Below are positions 53,251 to 63,049 of a stretch of 64,000 nt of DNA, in pieces. The stretch's first letter is position 1, and each line of letters begins with the position of its first letter. The translations under genes were made by a program, and so were the position numbers. The notes under the pieces were generated by a model. That model saw only the letters and a list, made by a program, of their open reading frames with translations. It was not told where the DNA came from and ran no database searches. The stretch spans positions 310,001-374,000 of the forward strand of contig CANMOQ010000002.1 of assembly GCA_947499505.1 (NCBI GenBank), written 5' to 3'. This stretch comes from an uncultured Erythrobacter sp. (lineage in GTDB: Bacteria > Pseudomonadota > Alphaproteobacteria > Sphingomonadales > Sphingomonadaceae).

Positions 53251-53931
53251 TCAGCCATCGCTGAGGAACGATGCGCGATACTGTGATGGATACATGGATT
53301 TGAGCGCGCGCACCTTTGGCGCGTCCCAGCGCACGATATAGCCGTGTCGCGGGTTCTTGCGCATGAAGTCCTGATGATAGCGTTCGGCCGGATAGAACTT
53401 CTTATAGCTCTCAATCTTCGTCACGATGGGCCCGCGCCACTTGCCCGATGCACCCATCTGCTTGAGATAAGCACGCGCAACGCGGCGTTGCTCGGCATTT
53501 TGCGGGACGAGGGCAGAGCGATAATGCGCGCCCACATCGGGGCCCTGGCGGTTCTTTAGAGTCGGGTCAGCCACGACAGAAAAGAAAATCTGCAACAGCT
53601 CATCATAGCGCACGACATAGGGATCATAGGTGATCCGCACCGCTTCGGCGTGATTGGTCATACCAGATATGATGGTGTTGTATTTCGCCGTCGAAGCTTT
53701 GCCCCCGTGATAGCCGGAGACAGCCGATTTCACGCCTTTGACATGGCTGAACACGCCTTCCACGCCCCAGAAACAGCCGCCAGCAAAGACGGCGGTTTTC
53801 AGGCCCGCACCTTCTTTGGCGATAGTCTTGGAAGCGGGCGCATTGACCGGCTTTTCAAGCGCTTCGGCGGGAGAAGAACAACCAGCCAGAGCAAGGCCCG
53901 CGCTGGCAGCTAGAATGGCAAAAGACTTCAT
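53251..53931 (-). CDS. msrA: Peptide-methionine (S)-S-oxide reductase, lipoprotein
   Basis: 226 residues. Lipobox LALAGC (Cys18) marks membrane anchoring in the envelope. Catalytic Cys53 is in AVFAGGCFWGVEGVFSHV, and GYHGG and NHAEAVRITYDP follow. The only other Cys is the lipidated one, so the enzyme lacks the recycling Cys of E. coli MsrA. Its ATG overlaps the upstream 61-aa membrane gene stop (TAATG). Confidence 0.92.
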   Translation of the reverse strand: MKSFAILAASAGLALAGCSSPAEALEKPVNAPASKTIAKEGAGLKTAVFAGGCFWGVEGVFSHVKGVKSAVSGYHGGKASTAKYNTIISGMTNHAEAVRITYDPYVVRYDELLQIFFSVVADPTLKNRQGPDVGAHYRSALVPQNAEQRRVARAYLKQMGASGKWRGPIVTKIESYKKFYPAERYHQDFMRKNPRHGYIVRWDAPKVRALKSMYPSQYRASFLSDG

Positions 53932-54116
53932 TATTCGCTCTCGATGATGAACTCACTCGAAGCTTGCACCGGATCAAATTCCTGCATTTCAGCCGCCTGA
54001 GCCGGGCTGGCGAAATCGCCGCTCAGCCCATCGGTCGCGGTCAAACCGACCAAAACAGCACCAACGGCGAAGCCGACGGCGAAGCTGCGATACAGGTCAG
54101 ATTTGAACAGTCCCAT
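53931..54116 (-). CDS. 61-aa small membrane protein coupled to msrA
   Basis: From ATG 54116 (AAGAGACG upstream). Residues 11-29 (SFAVGFAVGAVLVGLTATD) form one hydrophobic span; the rest is acidic and polar (EMQEFDPVQASSEFIIESE). A longer open frame to 54413 reads into low-complexity intergenic sequence and is not used. The TAATG overlap with msrA suggests joint translation. I do not recognise the family. Confidence 0.65.
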   Translation of the reverse strand: MGLFKSDLYRSFAVGFAVGAVLVGLTATDGLSGDFASPAQAAEMQEFDPVQASSEFIIESE

Positions 54117-54539
54117 GGGGCGTCTCTTACAGTTTGATTGTTGTTGGCGAGGGTCTTTAACACCCGGCGCTTTCCAACTGGTGAACGATGGCTTCAGACT
54201 GTGTTTCGCTGGACCACTCGCAAAAGTTACGCATGAGCGCGCAAAAAGTTGCTTCTTTGTTGGTCCGCACGCCATCCGGCGCGCGATATCCTCGGGATTT
54301 TTGTTTCGCCTCAAGCGCCAGCGTTCGCATCCGCTCACTTGGCTATCCTCCGCGCACAGCGCTCCGGGCGGGCAGTCGCCCTTGCGACGCTTCGCGCCGT
54401 GCTCCGCGACCAAGCCATCTGAATAGTACTGGTTCGACGCCGCAGGCGTCGCAAGCCCGACCGGGCGCCCGCAGGCGATCCGTAGCGAAGCGGAGGAGCA
54501 TCGCCGAGGACGAGGGCGCGGATGCGCCCTCGCAAGAGA
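54117..54539. other. Palindrome-rich intergenic region between purH and msrA block
   Basis: No convincing gene covers these 423 bases. The purH-proximal half carries repeats such as CGACGCCGCAGGCGTCG (54433-54449) and a stem at 54511-54532; several frames stay open on both strands because of high GC. One minus-strand frame, ATG 54330 to TAA 54157 (57 codons), has protein-like composition, including TNKEATFCALMRNFCEWSS, but only moderate GC3. I leave it unassigned. Confidence 0.5.
54511..54532 (-). terminator. GC-rich hairpin just past purH
   Basis: CGAGGGCGC pairs with GCGCCCTCG (9 bp, 4-base loop) 7 bases past the purH stop on the minus strand. No T tract follows, so it may stabilise the 3' end or assist Rho-dependent termination rather than act as an intrinsic terminator. 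Confidence 0.45.
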
Positions 54540-56162
54540 TCAATGCCTGAAGTGGCGCATCCCGGTGAAGACCATGGCCAGACCCGCCTCGTCAGCGGCT
54601 GCGATCACTTCTTCATCGCGGATTGATCCGCCCGGTTGAATGACAGCAGTTGCGCCTGCTTCAGCGGCAGAGATCAAGCCATCGGCAAATGGGAAGAAGG
54701 CGTCTGAGGCCACGGCGCTGCCCTGAGTGCGGGGCGCATCCCATTCATAGGTCTCGGCCGCTTCCGCTGCTTTAATCGCGGCAATCCGAGCCGAATCGCG
54801 CCGGTTCATTTGACCTGCGCCAATGCCAGCGGTCGCGCCGTCTTTGGCGTAGACAATCGCGTTGGACTTCACATGCCGCGCGACGGTCCAGGCGAACAGG
54901 CAATCCTTTAGCTCTTGCTGCGTTGGGCCGCGCTTGGTCACCACCTTCAAATCATCCGGCAGCACCGCACCATTGTCACGCATTTGCAGCAACATTCCGC
55001 CCGCAATGGTCTTCATCATAAAGCCGCCCCGGCGCGGATCCGGCAGAGCGCCGCATTCGAGCACGCGCAGATTCTTCTTCTTGGCGAAGATTTCGCGCGC
55101 CTCGGCGCTCACTTTGGGCGCGATGATCACTTCGGTGAAGATGCTGGCGATCTGCTCTGCGGTTGCTCCGTCAAGCTCTGTGTTGACCGCCACGATCCCG
55201 CCAAAGGCAGAAACGCTGTCGCATTTGAGCGCCGCGTCCCATGCCTCGACCAGGCTGGACCCTTGGGCGACACCGCAAGGGTTGGCGTGTTTGACGATCA
55301 CGACCGCCGGGTCACTACCCGCAAATTCCGCCGCCAATTCCAGCGCCGCATCGGCGTCGTTCAAATTGTTGTAGCTGAGCGCCTTGCCCTGTAATTGCTC
55401 CGCCTGCGGAACGCCCGCTGCACCGGCGGATTGCGGGACATAGACCGCCGCCTGCTGATGCGGGTTCTCGCCGTAACGCAAAGTGTCCGAGCGTTTGAAC
55501 GCCATCGGCATGGTGTCGACAAATGGCGTCGCTTTCAGCGCCTCTGCCCCCAGCGGATTGGTGAAGGCATCGCCGAACGCAAACCAATTGGCGATGGCCG
55601 CGTCATAAGCCGCCGTGCGGGCATAGGCCTTGCCCGCCATACGGATGCGAAACGCATCTGACGTCGCGCCATCATTGGCGTCCAGCTCTTCCAACAGCTC
55701 TGGATAATCGGCGGCATCGGTCATGATCGTCACAAAACCGTGGTTCTTCGCCGCAGAGCGCACCATGCTTGGCCCGCCGATATCAATGTTCTCGATGATC
55801 TCGGCCCGGTCCGCGCCTTTCGCAACGGTCGCCTCAAACGGGTAGAGATTGACGACGACCAGATCGATCGCGCCAATGCTATGCTCTTTCATCGCGGCAA
55901 CGTGTTCGTCATTGTCGCGCAGCGCGAGCAATCCGCCGTGCACCGTCGGATGCAGGGTTTTCACCCGGCCATCCATCATCTCCGGGAAACCGGTGAGCTC
56001 AGAAACATCGCGCACGTCCAGGCCGGCCTCGCGTAGCGCCTTTGCCGTGCCGCCAGTGCTGACCAGCTCAACCCCGCGCGCTGCCAGGGCCTTGCCCAGC
56101 TCCGCCAATCCGCTTTTGTCGGACACTGAAAGCAATGCCCGTTTGATCGTTTTATCAGCCAT
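54540..56162 (-). CDS. purH: Bifunctional AICAR formyltransferase/IMP cyclohydrolase
   Basis: 540 residues, performs the last two steps of IMP synthesis. MGS-like cyclohydrolase domain at the N-terminus ([41 protein letters not shown]) and AICARFT domain after about residue 200 ([34 protein letters not shown]). Start ATG 56162. Downstream of the heparinase-like gene with a 19-base gap, on the same strand. Confidence 0.97.
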   Translation of the reverse strand: MADKTIKRALLSVSDKSGLAELGKALAARGVELVSTGGTAKALREAGLDVRDVSELTGFPEMMDGRVKTLHPTVHGGLLALRDNDEHVAAMKEHSIGAIDLVVVNLYPFEATVAKGADRAEIIENIDIGGPSMVRSAAKNHGFVTIMTDAADYPELLEELDANDGATSDAFRIRMAGKAYARTAAYDAAIANWFAFGDAFTNPLGAEALKATPFVDTMPMAFKRSDTLRYGENPHQQAAVYVPQSAGAAGVPQAEQLQGKALSYNNLNDADAALELAAEFAGSDPAVVIVKHANPCGVAQGSSLVEAWDAALKCDSVSAFGGIVAVNTELDGATAEQIASIFTEVIIAPKVSAEAREIFAKKKNLRVLECGALPDPRRGGFMMKTIAGGMLLQMRDNGAVLPDDLKVVTKRGPTQQELKDCLFAWTVARHVKSNAIVYAKDGATAGIGAGQMNRRDSARIAAIKAAEAAETYEWDAPRTQGSAVASDAFFPFADGLISAAEAGATAVIQPGGSIRDEEVIAAADEAGLAMVFTGMRHFRH

Positions 56163-56181
56163 AGATGTCAGCCCTTGGGCC

Positions 56182-58131
56182 TTACCCCATTTTCTTTAGC
56201 AGCCAGGAGAACTCCCCTCCGCTGCGCGATGTCATACCTTCGATAACCAATTGCTCGGTCGCGTGCGGCGCGCCGGCGCCGTCAACCCACAGACTGTCTT
56301 CGCAGTTCAAAGTGGCCGTCTCGTCATCGCCCCGCATGCGGAATTGCCACAGGCCGCCATCCGGCAGCAGCAGGCTCGCCCCGCGCTTGTCATCAGACAG
56401 ATGCACCTCAACCCCGCGCCCGAGGTGGAAACGGATCGCAAAGCTGATTTTTCCGCGCTTCGTCTTGCGCGATGCAGGTAGCAATACGTCTTGGCCAGAC
56501 AGCTCAGTTCCGTCGCTGCGCAGCGCCAATGTGCGGCGATGCGTGAGGCCAAAGCGGGCGGCATAGCCATCGTGGCTGGCCTCAATCAACGTCGCCGCAT
56601 GGCTGCCTTTGCCAGAGCTGCCCTCGCCGATCAGCCGCCGCTCAACCTCGACCAGCTCCGCGCCTTTGCCCAGCTTGCCGTGCAGTTTCACCGCCGTGGA
56701 ATTGGCATCGTTCAGCACCAGAGTGGAATGCGCTGCTGTTGCGCGCAGGCCCTGGCGAATGCGGGCTGGGATTTGCCCGCCAGCCAGCGCAGAGCCGCCG
56801 CAATTGACGACCAGACGCTGAGGCCCATCAGACATTTCAAATGCCAAAGTGGAGGCGCAGCCGCAGCGGGTGTGGCGCGCGCGCGGCGGCGGGGCCGCGT
56901 CAAATTGCACCACCGTTTGGCCGCCGCGCAGCCGCTGATAGCCCCAGTGTTCGACATCTTTGAGCGGACGTGCGCGAATGCCGCTTGCCGCGATCAAAGC
57001 TGAGACCCGGTCCGCACTGATGGCGCCATTGCCCTGCCAATTGCCCAGTGCCCCGTCGCCATGGCGCAAAGTCAAAAGCGGCGGCACAAGCAATTCGCGC
57101 ATCACGCCAAAGGCTTGCGGTGGCTCGATATTCGCCGCTTCATAGCAGGCACCAAGATCGATCAGCAGCCCCAGGCTGAGCATTTGGGCATCGGGACAGC
57201 GCGACAATACGCCGCCGTCTTCCGCGACCAGATCGCCGAGCGCACGGATCAGGCCAGCCTCTCCATAAAGGCGGCGAGGGCGGCCCTCTGGGAGCAGCAA
57301 TCCTGCGGCGGTGATCGCAGACCAGCCGGCAAGCTGGCCCAGGCCGCTGACCCCGCCGTTTGAGACATTGCGGTCAAGCCAGCGCGCGGTGTCCTCGATC
57401 ACGCTGAGCAGACGCGCCTTAAGTTTCGGATCGCCGCCTGCCAGCACCAGCGGCGCATGAACCAACCAAGCGAGCAGTCTTTGCCCGGTCAGCTCCACAT
57501 CCCATGCCCGGCCTTTGCCGGTCGACGGGCAGGAATTGAGCCAGGCGCGAGTGATCCGCTCAGCCACAGGCACGCAGTCTTCGCGCGGTGCGCTGCAAGC
57601 GAGATCGCGCAGCCAGCCAAATCCGTGAACCAGCTGGTCAAACACTGGGCCGAGGCGATTGGAGGAATCAAATTCGACCCGGGCAATAGGCAATTTCGCG
57701 CCATTGATCAGGAAATGTCCCGCCCTCAGCGCAATGCCAGAGGACCGATCCCCTTTCAGAGGGCTGTCAACCGTCGCCAAAACGCGCGTCTTGCGCGGGC
57801 GGCGGAATGGAGCAGACAATGCATGGCCCGGCACACCGAGACGGTAAGCGAAGCGAAGCATCGCCTCGCCCGGGCTGGCCCGCGGGGCAATAACATCGGT
57901 TAGAGCAAGCGCGCGGTCAGCGGCCAAGGGTGCAGGCGTCTCGCCATATCTGGGTGCGCCATCAGGACTGTCACCCGCTGGCGCAATCAACCGCTCATCG
58001 CCATCGGGCAGCGGGATCGCGAGACTTGGCTGGCGCTCATCCATTTCTGTTTCGCTGGAGGGAGCAGGCGCATTGACCCCCGCTTCATCGCGGGCCTCCC
58101 CCTCAGTGTCGCGAAACAGCGAGTCCATCAC
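56182..58131 (-). CDS. Heparinase II/III-like polysaccharide lyase family protein
   Basis: 649 residues. Alpha-toroid N-terminal domain ([40 protein letters not shown]) and C-terminal beta-sandwich ([52 protein letters not shown]). In alphaproteobacteria this family lies between rpe and purH, as here, and its substrate is unknown; a link to heparin is only the family name. No signal peptide. Start overlaps the rpe stop (ATGA). Confidence 0.85.
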   Translation of the reverse strand: MMDSLFRDTEGEARDEAGVNAPAPSSETEMDERQPSLAIPLPDGDERLIAPAGDSPDGAPRYGETPAPLAADRALALTDVIAPRASPGEAMLRFAYRLGVPGHALSAPFRRPRKTRVLATVDSPLKGDRSSGIALRAGHFLINGAKLPIARVEFDSSNRLGPVFDQLVHGFGWLRDLACSAPREDCVPVAERITRAWLNSCPSTGKGRAWDVELTGQRLLAWLVHAPLVLAGGDPKLKARLLSVIEDTARWLDRNVSNGGVSGLGQLAGWSAITAAGLLLPEGRPRRLYGEAGLIRALGDLVAEDGGVLSRCPDAQMLSLGLLIDLGACYEAANIEPPQAFGVMRELLVPPLLTLRHGDGALGNWQGNGAISADRVSALIAASGIRARPLKDVEHWGYQRLRGGQTVVQFDAAPPPRARHTRCGCASTLAFEMSDGPQRLVVNCGGSALAGGQIPARIRQGLRATAAHSTLVLNDANSTAVKLHGKLGKGAELVEVERRLIGEGSSGKGSHAATLIEASHDGYAARFGLTHRRTLALRSDGTELSGQDVLLPASRKTKRGKISFAIRFHLGRGVEVHLSDDKRGASLLLPDGGLWQFRMRGDDETATLNCEDSLWVDGAGAPHATEQLVIEGMTSRSGGEFSWLLKKMG

Positions 58132-58790
58132 CCCTCGCCCTTCAGCGCGGAAATGTTGGAGGCGTAATGATCTGGTCCGCCTTTAAACGTAGCGGACCCG
58201 GCGACCAGCACATCGGCCCCGGCATCAACGCACAGCCGCGCGGTTTCCGGGTTCACACCGCCATCCACCTCGAGGTGAATATCGCGGCCCGTTGCATCAA
58301 TCATCGCACGAATGCGCTCAATTTTGGCCAATTGCGAATGGATGAAGCTCTGCCCGCCAAAGCCGGGATTGACGCTCATCACCAGGATCAGGTCAGCAAG
58401 GTCAATCAGATTGTCGAGCACATCAACCGGCGTGCCGGGGTTCAAGACCACACCCGCTTTTTTGCCGAGCGCTCGGATCGCCTGCAACGTCCGGTGGCAA
58501 TGCGGCCCGGCCTCTGGGTGGATGGTGATGATATCCGCGCCCGCCTCAGCGAATGCCTCAAGATAGGGATCGACCGGCGAAATCATCAAATGCACGTCGA
58601 ACGTCTTGGCCGTGTGCGGGCGCAGCGCCTTCACCACGTCAGGACCAATGGTGATATTGGGCACGTAATGCCCGTCCATCACATCAATGTGTATCCAGTC
58701 GGCGCCCCCCTCATCGATTGCGCGCACTTCTGCGCCGAGCTGCGAAAAATCAGCCGATAGAATAGAGGGAGAAATCAGCGGTGCTGCCAT
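58128..58790 (-). CDS. rpe: Ribulose-phosphate 3-epimerase
   Basis: 220-residue TIM barrel interconverting ribulose-5-P and xylulose-5-P. Signatures [49 protein letters not shown] and [29 protein letters not shown] start at 58790. First gene of rpe-heparinase-purH. Confidence 0.96.
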   Translation of the reverse strand: MAAPLISPSILSADFSQLGAEVRAIDEGGADWIHIDVMDGHYVPNITIGPDVVKALRPHTAKTFDVHLMISPVDPYLEAFAEAGADIITIHPEAGPHCHRTLQAIRALGKKAGVVLNPGTPVDVLDNLIDLADLILVMSVNPGFGGQSFIHSQLAKIERIRAMIDATGRDIHLEVDGGVNPETARLCVDAGADVLVAGSATFKGGPDHYASNISALKGEG

Positions 58791-59074
58791 GACGGGTCCA
58801 TTGCCGTGTGTCCTAGCGACACGAAATTTGCACTATGCCAGGTTAATGCCGAAGTAAGGGTCTGCGAATCGGCTAACAACCGCCGTTTCGCCCTTTTCCA
58901 CGGGAGTTAAGCCGAGCTGCGCCTCTACCAAGCCTGAACGCATCAAATCAGACAAATTCAGCCGCAATTCAGCGCGGCACGGCCATAAGCATGGGTGTAC
59001 AGGCCCAGCAATGGGCCCGAAACGCTGCGTGTCAAAACGGCGCAGCGGGGGCAAAAACAGAATTGAAGGTTAGT

Positions 59075-59581
59075 ATGAAGACTATTTTCGCAGGATTGAG
59101 CGCGCTTGGACTGGCGCTGGCAGGCGCTGCTGCGCTGTCCGCACCGGCCGCTGCGCAGGGCGAATATCGCCAGAAAATCTCCAATGACATGCGCAAATGC
59201 GCGCCTGGCAAAGGGCCCGCCGTGCGCGTGACCGTGTCGGGCATCAAAAGCGCGACCGGCAAGGTTCGGGTGCAGCTGTATCGTGGCACCAAGGCCGAGT
59301 GGCTTGCGAAAGGGCGCTGGCTCAACCGGATCGAAGTGCCTGCGCGCAGGGGCAATATGACGTTCTGCGTCCCCGTGCCCGCTAGCGGCAGCTATGCGAT
59401 TGCAGCGCGCCACGATGCCAATGGCAATGGCGAAACCGATATACGGCAGGACGGCGGCGCTATGTCGCGCAACCCATCGATCAATATCTTCAATCTGGGT
59501 AAGCCGAGCGTAAACAAGACACGCTTTAACGCCGGCGCGGGCGTCAGCTCAATTGCCATTCAGATGAAGTATTTCAGCTAA
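59075..59581 (+). CDS. DUF2141 exported protein
   Basis: 168 residues from ATG 59075 (GAAGG upstream). Signal peptide with hydrophobic core FAGLSALGLALAGAAALSAP, cut after AAAQG. The domain has the DUF2141 marks VRVTVSGIKSATGKVRVQLY, GSYAIAARHDANGNGETD and a Gly/Asn-rich NPSINIFNLGKPS. An Ig-like envelope protein of unknown role. Convergent with the Tam41-like gene, 3 bases between stops. Confidence 0.82.
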   Translation: MKTIFAGLSALGLALAGAAALSAPAAAQGEYRQKISNDMRKCAPGKGPAVRVTVSGIKSATGKVRVQLYRGTKAEWLAKGRWLNRIEVPARRGNMTFCVPVPASGSYAIAARHDANGNGETDIRQDGGAMSRNPSINIFNLGKPSVNKTRFNAGAGVSSIAIQMKYFS

Positions 59582-59584
59582 GGC

Positions 59585-60499
59585 TCAGCTCTGGCGGCGG
59601 TGCCGCCACAGCGCAAACAGCACGCTGGGCGCCGCCAAGAGAGGGTATTTCTCGCGAAACGGCGTCACGTCGACCGGCATTCCGGTGTGGCGCTCCACCT
59701 TCCACGCGGCATAGCGCGCTGCGCCCTCGAAGGTCGTGCTGGCTTTGATCAGCCGCAGAAAATTGAGCGGCTTGCCAAGCCGCCGGCGCTTGCTCCACCA
59801 GGCCAATATGCGCGCGCGCTCGACCTTCGAGAGATGCGGCGTTAACTGCTCACCATTTTGATCAAATTCAATGCCCTGCGCGCCAAGAGCGAGCGGTAGC
59901 AAGCCAGTAAAGTGCCCCGCATTAACCGAGAGAATATCGTTCTCGCGCCCTGCCTTTTCGACCCGGAACTCCGCCTTATAAGTCGCTTGAAACAGGGCGC
60001 GCCAATAATCCTCTGCGCTGCCAGTTTTGGGCCCTAGCGCCGCGGCCAGCTGTGCCGCCGTCATTGCTGCCTGGGCGGCAGCCGCCGTGACATCAGCCTG
60101 CGCGGCGTCATCGCTGGTCCAGATCAGCGTGCTCGGCTGAACGAAGCGCGCCCAAATTGTGGTGTCGGTGAGCTCTCCTGCGGCGGCTTTCGCAAAGGCC
60201 GCCAAAGACATGGTCGCGACCTTGGCCCTCAGAGTGATGCCGTCGGCAGTTTCCCGCTCATGGTAGCTGACGCGCGGCCAAATCCGCTCGATCTGATCAC
60301 CGGGTAACAGCACGTAGAAATCGAGCACCCCTTCAAGTGATCCGGTGCGCAAGTTCGACCCGTAGAACAGCACCGCGCGCGCACCCGCCGCCTCACCCAA
60401 AGCCGCTGCAAAGCTGCGCACTTGATCGCCAATCGGCGCGGCCAATTGTTTGGTGATACGCGCCTCAAGCGCCGCTGGCGCCTGCTCCTGCGCGTTCAC
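59585..60499 (-). CDS. Tam41-like nucleotidyltransferase, possible CDP-diacylglycerol synthase
   Basis: 304 residues from GTG 60499. N-terminal nucleotidyltransferase-like motif ARAVLFYGSNLRTGSLEGVLDFYVLL (residues 40-65; Gly47-Ser48, Asp60), then YKAEFRVEKAGRENDILSVN and a basic C-terminal part. The GS..DF arrangement recalls the mitochondrial Tam41 family, which makes CDP-diacylglycerol from phosphatidate and CTP. Overlap with a lipid-kinase-like gene supports a lipid role. No signal or spans. The family call is by eye and moderate. Confidence 0.5.
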   Translation of the reverse strand: MNAQEQAPAALEARITKQLAAPIGDQVRSFAAALGEAAGARAVLFYGSNLRTGSLEGVLDFYVLLPGDQIERIWPRVSYHERETADGITLRAKVATMSLAAFAKAAAGELTDTTIWARFVQPSTLIWTSDDAAQADVTAAAAQAAMTAAQLAAALGPKTGSAEDYWRALFQATYKAEFRVEKAGRENDILSVNAGHFTGLLPLALGAQGIEFDQNGEQLTPHLSKVERARILAWWSKRRRLGKPLNFLRLIKASTTFEGAARYAAWKVERHTGMPVDVTPFREKYPLLAAPSVLFALWRHRRQS

Positions 60500-61545
60500 G
60501 GGGTTACGAATTCCAGCTCTTGGCTTTGCTCGATCCGGTATTTCCCAGCCGGAAATGCCTCACCGTCCAAAATCACCTGACCATCAATATCGAGCGTAAA
60601 GCTGGGCGCGCTGACCTGGTGAATGCCGCGCTCCCGCAGGTTCTTCGGCGTCCACCCGCGCGTCAAAATCGGCAGCAAAGCGGCGGTGCGGCGAGTAATT
60701 TGATCCAGAGCGACCAGCCGCAATCCCTTGGTGAGCTTGCCAAATGGCTTCAGGCCAGCAGGCAAGCGCTCCAAGGTGGAGGCAAACAACAATTGTCGCC
60801 GTTTGGGATCGCCGTGGCCGCTATGCTCCATAAGAGCGCCGTTTGGCCCCAGCCTTAACTCCATTTCAGCGCCTCGGCGCCAGACGTTGTTGCGCGAGCC
60901 GAGCAGCGATTGAAGGATCACCCACGCGGTCGCCACGGCAACAACCACTGAATCGAAAGCGCCCAGCCGGTGCGCACTTTGGCCAGTTTGTGTGGTCGCC
61001 CGGGCAAAAGCACCCGCGCCCATGATAAAGCCCAAAACTCGCGCCTTTGGTCCGGTCAGCGCGGTCAGCGCCATCGGACGGCGTTTAATCCGCCCGCCAT
61101 TGTCGAGCGCATCAATCGTACCTTGGAGCGTCCAATCGAGTGGTACTTCCAGATCAACCGTCAGCGCATTGGTCTTACCCTTGGGCAAGACCGCAATCGG
61201 GGGCCAATCATCGCCAAAAATACTCTGTCCGCAGGTCAGCACATCGCGCACAGTTCCATCGCCGCCATTGATGACGAGCAGATCGATCCCGCGCTTGGCG
61301 AGGCTCGACAGAGCCTGAGGCAGCTGATTGCGATCGCCGGGCTGAACGATGTAAACATCCGGGCTGATCCCACAGTCAAAGTCTTGGCCTTTGTTGCGAT
61401 GGCTGCGCGGATTGTAGATCACGCCAACGGTCGGCGCTTCACCCGGCGCGCGTGCACGGCGCGGCCCGGAACGGGGCGCAGACACGGCTCCGCGCACGGC
61501 GTCCGGCTGCGAACTCTGCGGAAATTCGTATATCGACGTGCCCAT
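60496..61545 (-). CDS. Diacylglycerol/sphingosine kinase family protein
   Basis: 349 residues from ATG 61545 (GGAGCC upstream); the longer open frame is not used. Catalytic core of the DAGK fold: PTVGVIYNPRSHRNKG, LVINGGDGTVRDVL (the GGDGT ATP-binding loop) and LPKGKTNALTVDL; the C-terminal domain contains LDIDGQVILDGEAFPAG. Would phosphorylate diacylglycerol or a sphingoid/ceramide-like lipid. Overlaps the Tam41-like gene (GTGA). Confidence 0.87.
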   Translation of the reverse strand: MGTSIYEFPQSSQPDAVRGAVSAPRSGPRRARAPGEAPTVGVIYNPRSHRNKGQDFDCGISPDVYIVQPGDRNQLPQALSSLAKRGIDLLVINGGDGTVRDVLTCGQSIFGDDWPPIAVLPKGKTNALTVDLEVPLDWTLQGTIDALDNGGRIKRRPMALTALTGPKARVLGFIMGAGAFARATTQTGQSAHRLGAFDSVVVAVATAWVILQSLLGSRNNVWRRGAEMELRLGPNGALMEHSGHGDPKRRQLLFASTLERLPAGLKPFGKLTKGLRLVALDQITRRTAALLPILTRGWTPKNLRERGIHQVSAPSFTLDIDGQVILDGEAFPAGKYRIEQSQELEFVTP

Positions 61546-61759
61546 AATTGCGGCTCCTAGCGGCAAACGGGGTTAGTCTGCCAGAAATTTCTCACCCGGC
61601 TGACGTTACGGTTGGCGGGCGCCGCCGGTTACATCGGGGCTAAATCGCCCATGGCAAGCCCGGATGTGCGACCGGCGGAGGCACCTGTGCACCAGATACG
61701 GTGCGGCGCGCGCAATTCGGGCTGGCCCGCAGGGGGTGAGCGGGGTTAGACTGCGGCCC

Positions 61760-63010
61760 ATGCTTACATCCGCGCTCATTTCGCCCGATCTTGCTGCCTC
61801 TGCCGAGGAGCTCGGCCCCAGCCTTATCGCGCTGCGCCGCGCGATCCACGCCGAACCGGAATTGGGCCTGGAGACGCCCAAGACGCTGGCTAAAGTGCGC
61901 GAGGCGCTGGCAGATATCGATCTTGAATGGCGGATCGGCACCTCTTGCACCGGAGCGGTCGCGACCTTGAAAGGCGCGAAACCGGGCACGGCGGGGCGCG
62001 AGAGGGTTGTCCTGCGCGGGGATATGGACGCTTTGCCGATGGCGGAGAAAACCGATCTCGAGTTTGCCTCCACTATCCCCGGGCGAATGCATGCCTGCGG
62101 GCATGATACACACACCGCCATGCTGGTAACAGCGGCCAAGCTGCTTGATGCGCGTCGCGCCGATATCGCAGGCGAGGTCGATTTCATGTTTCAGCCAGGC
62201 GAGGAGGGATATCACGGCGCGCGCTTTATGCTGGAAGATGGGTTGTTGGGCGGGGAGGACGACAGTGAACGCACGTTGCCCGATGCCGCCTTTGCGCTGC
62301 ATATCATGCCGAACGCCGCTTACGGCGTGCTCGCAGGAAAGCCGGGGCCGCTGATGGCAGCGGCCGATCAATTCACGATCACCGTTACGGGCAAGGGCGG
62401 GCACGCCTCTATGCCGCATGATTGCGAAGACCCCGTGCCCGCCGCCGCAGCCATCGTCGGAGCGATACAAGCCATGGTGACGCGGCGCTTCAATGCCGCC
62501 AGCGCTGTCGTGGTGACCGTGACGCAAATCCACACGGGCACGGCGCATAATGTCATCCCAGATGACGCCATTGTGTCAGGCACGATCCGCACTTTAACCG
62601 CAGAAAACCGCGCAAAAGTGCACCGCCTTATGGCTGACGTTACGTCTAGTACGGCGGCGGCTTATGGCGTCACGGCGGCCTGCGAGATTGAACCTGGCTT
62701 TCCCGTGACGCTGTGCGATGGGCGCGCGGTGGAGCTGGGCCGCAAAGTTGCCGGCGCACTCAGTGGTAGCGGAACGGACGCCTGGCGCGACCTCGCCGAC
62801 CCGATCATGGGCGCAGAGGATTTCTCTTACGTGCTGGAAAAGGTGCCGGGCGCGATGTTCTTCCTCGGCGTGGCGCCAGATGGGGAAGACTGGAGCAGCT
62901 GCTGCGCCATTCACTCACCGCGCATGCATGTTGACGAAAGCGCACTGCCCAAAGGCGCAGCCATGCTCGCCGGCTGCGCGCTGGAGTTTCTGGAAAACGG
63001 TTGGGCGTGA
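61760..63010 (+). CDS. M20D family amidohydrolase
   Basis: 416 residues from ATG 61760. Zinc ligands: CGHDTHTAML, MFQPGEEGYHGA, FALHIMPNA, and late GAEDFSYVL. The M20D group (HipO, IAA-amino-acid hydrolases) has this RRAIHAEPELGLETPKT start. Probably releases an acyl or carbamoyl group from an amino acid. Single gene, convergent with the partial OM protein. Confidence 0.9.
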   Translation: MLTSALISPDLAASAEELGPSLIALRRAIHAEPELGLETPKTLAKVREALADIDLEWRIGTSCTGAVATLKGAKPGTAGRERVVLRGDMDALPMAEKTDLEFASTIPGRMHACGHDTHTAMLVTAAKLLDARRADIAGEVDFMFQPGEEGYHGARFMLEDGLLGGEDDSERTLPDAAFALHIMPNAAYGVLAGKPGPLMAAADQFTITVTGKGGHASMPHDCEDPVPAAAAIVGAIQAMVTRRFNAASAVVVTVTQIHTGTAHNVIPDDAIVSGTIRTLTAENRAKVHRLMADVTSSTAAAYGVTAACEIEPGFPVTLCDGRAVELGRKVAGALSGSGTDAWRDLADPIMGAEDFSYVLEKVPGAMFFLGVAPDGEDWSSCCAIHSPRMHVDESALPKGAAMLAGCALEFLENGWA

Positions 63011-63049
63011 GTTGTAGGGCCTTGGACTGGCCCTCCCGCGCCCTCCAAC

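Noticed and set aside
53931..54413. 160-codon frame ending with the 61-aa membrane protein
   Set aside because: The first 99 codons are low in protein-like features and lie in palindrome-rich DNA; the ATG at 54116 has a ribosome site and begins the membrane segment.
54188..54550. 120-codon plus-strand frame
   Set aside because: Arg/Ser/Ala-rich composition over palindromes and overlaps the purH end; looks like a chance frame.
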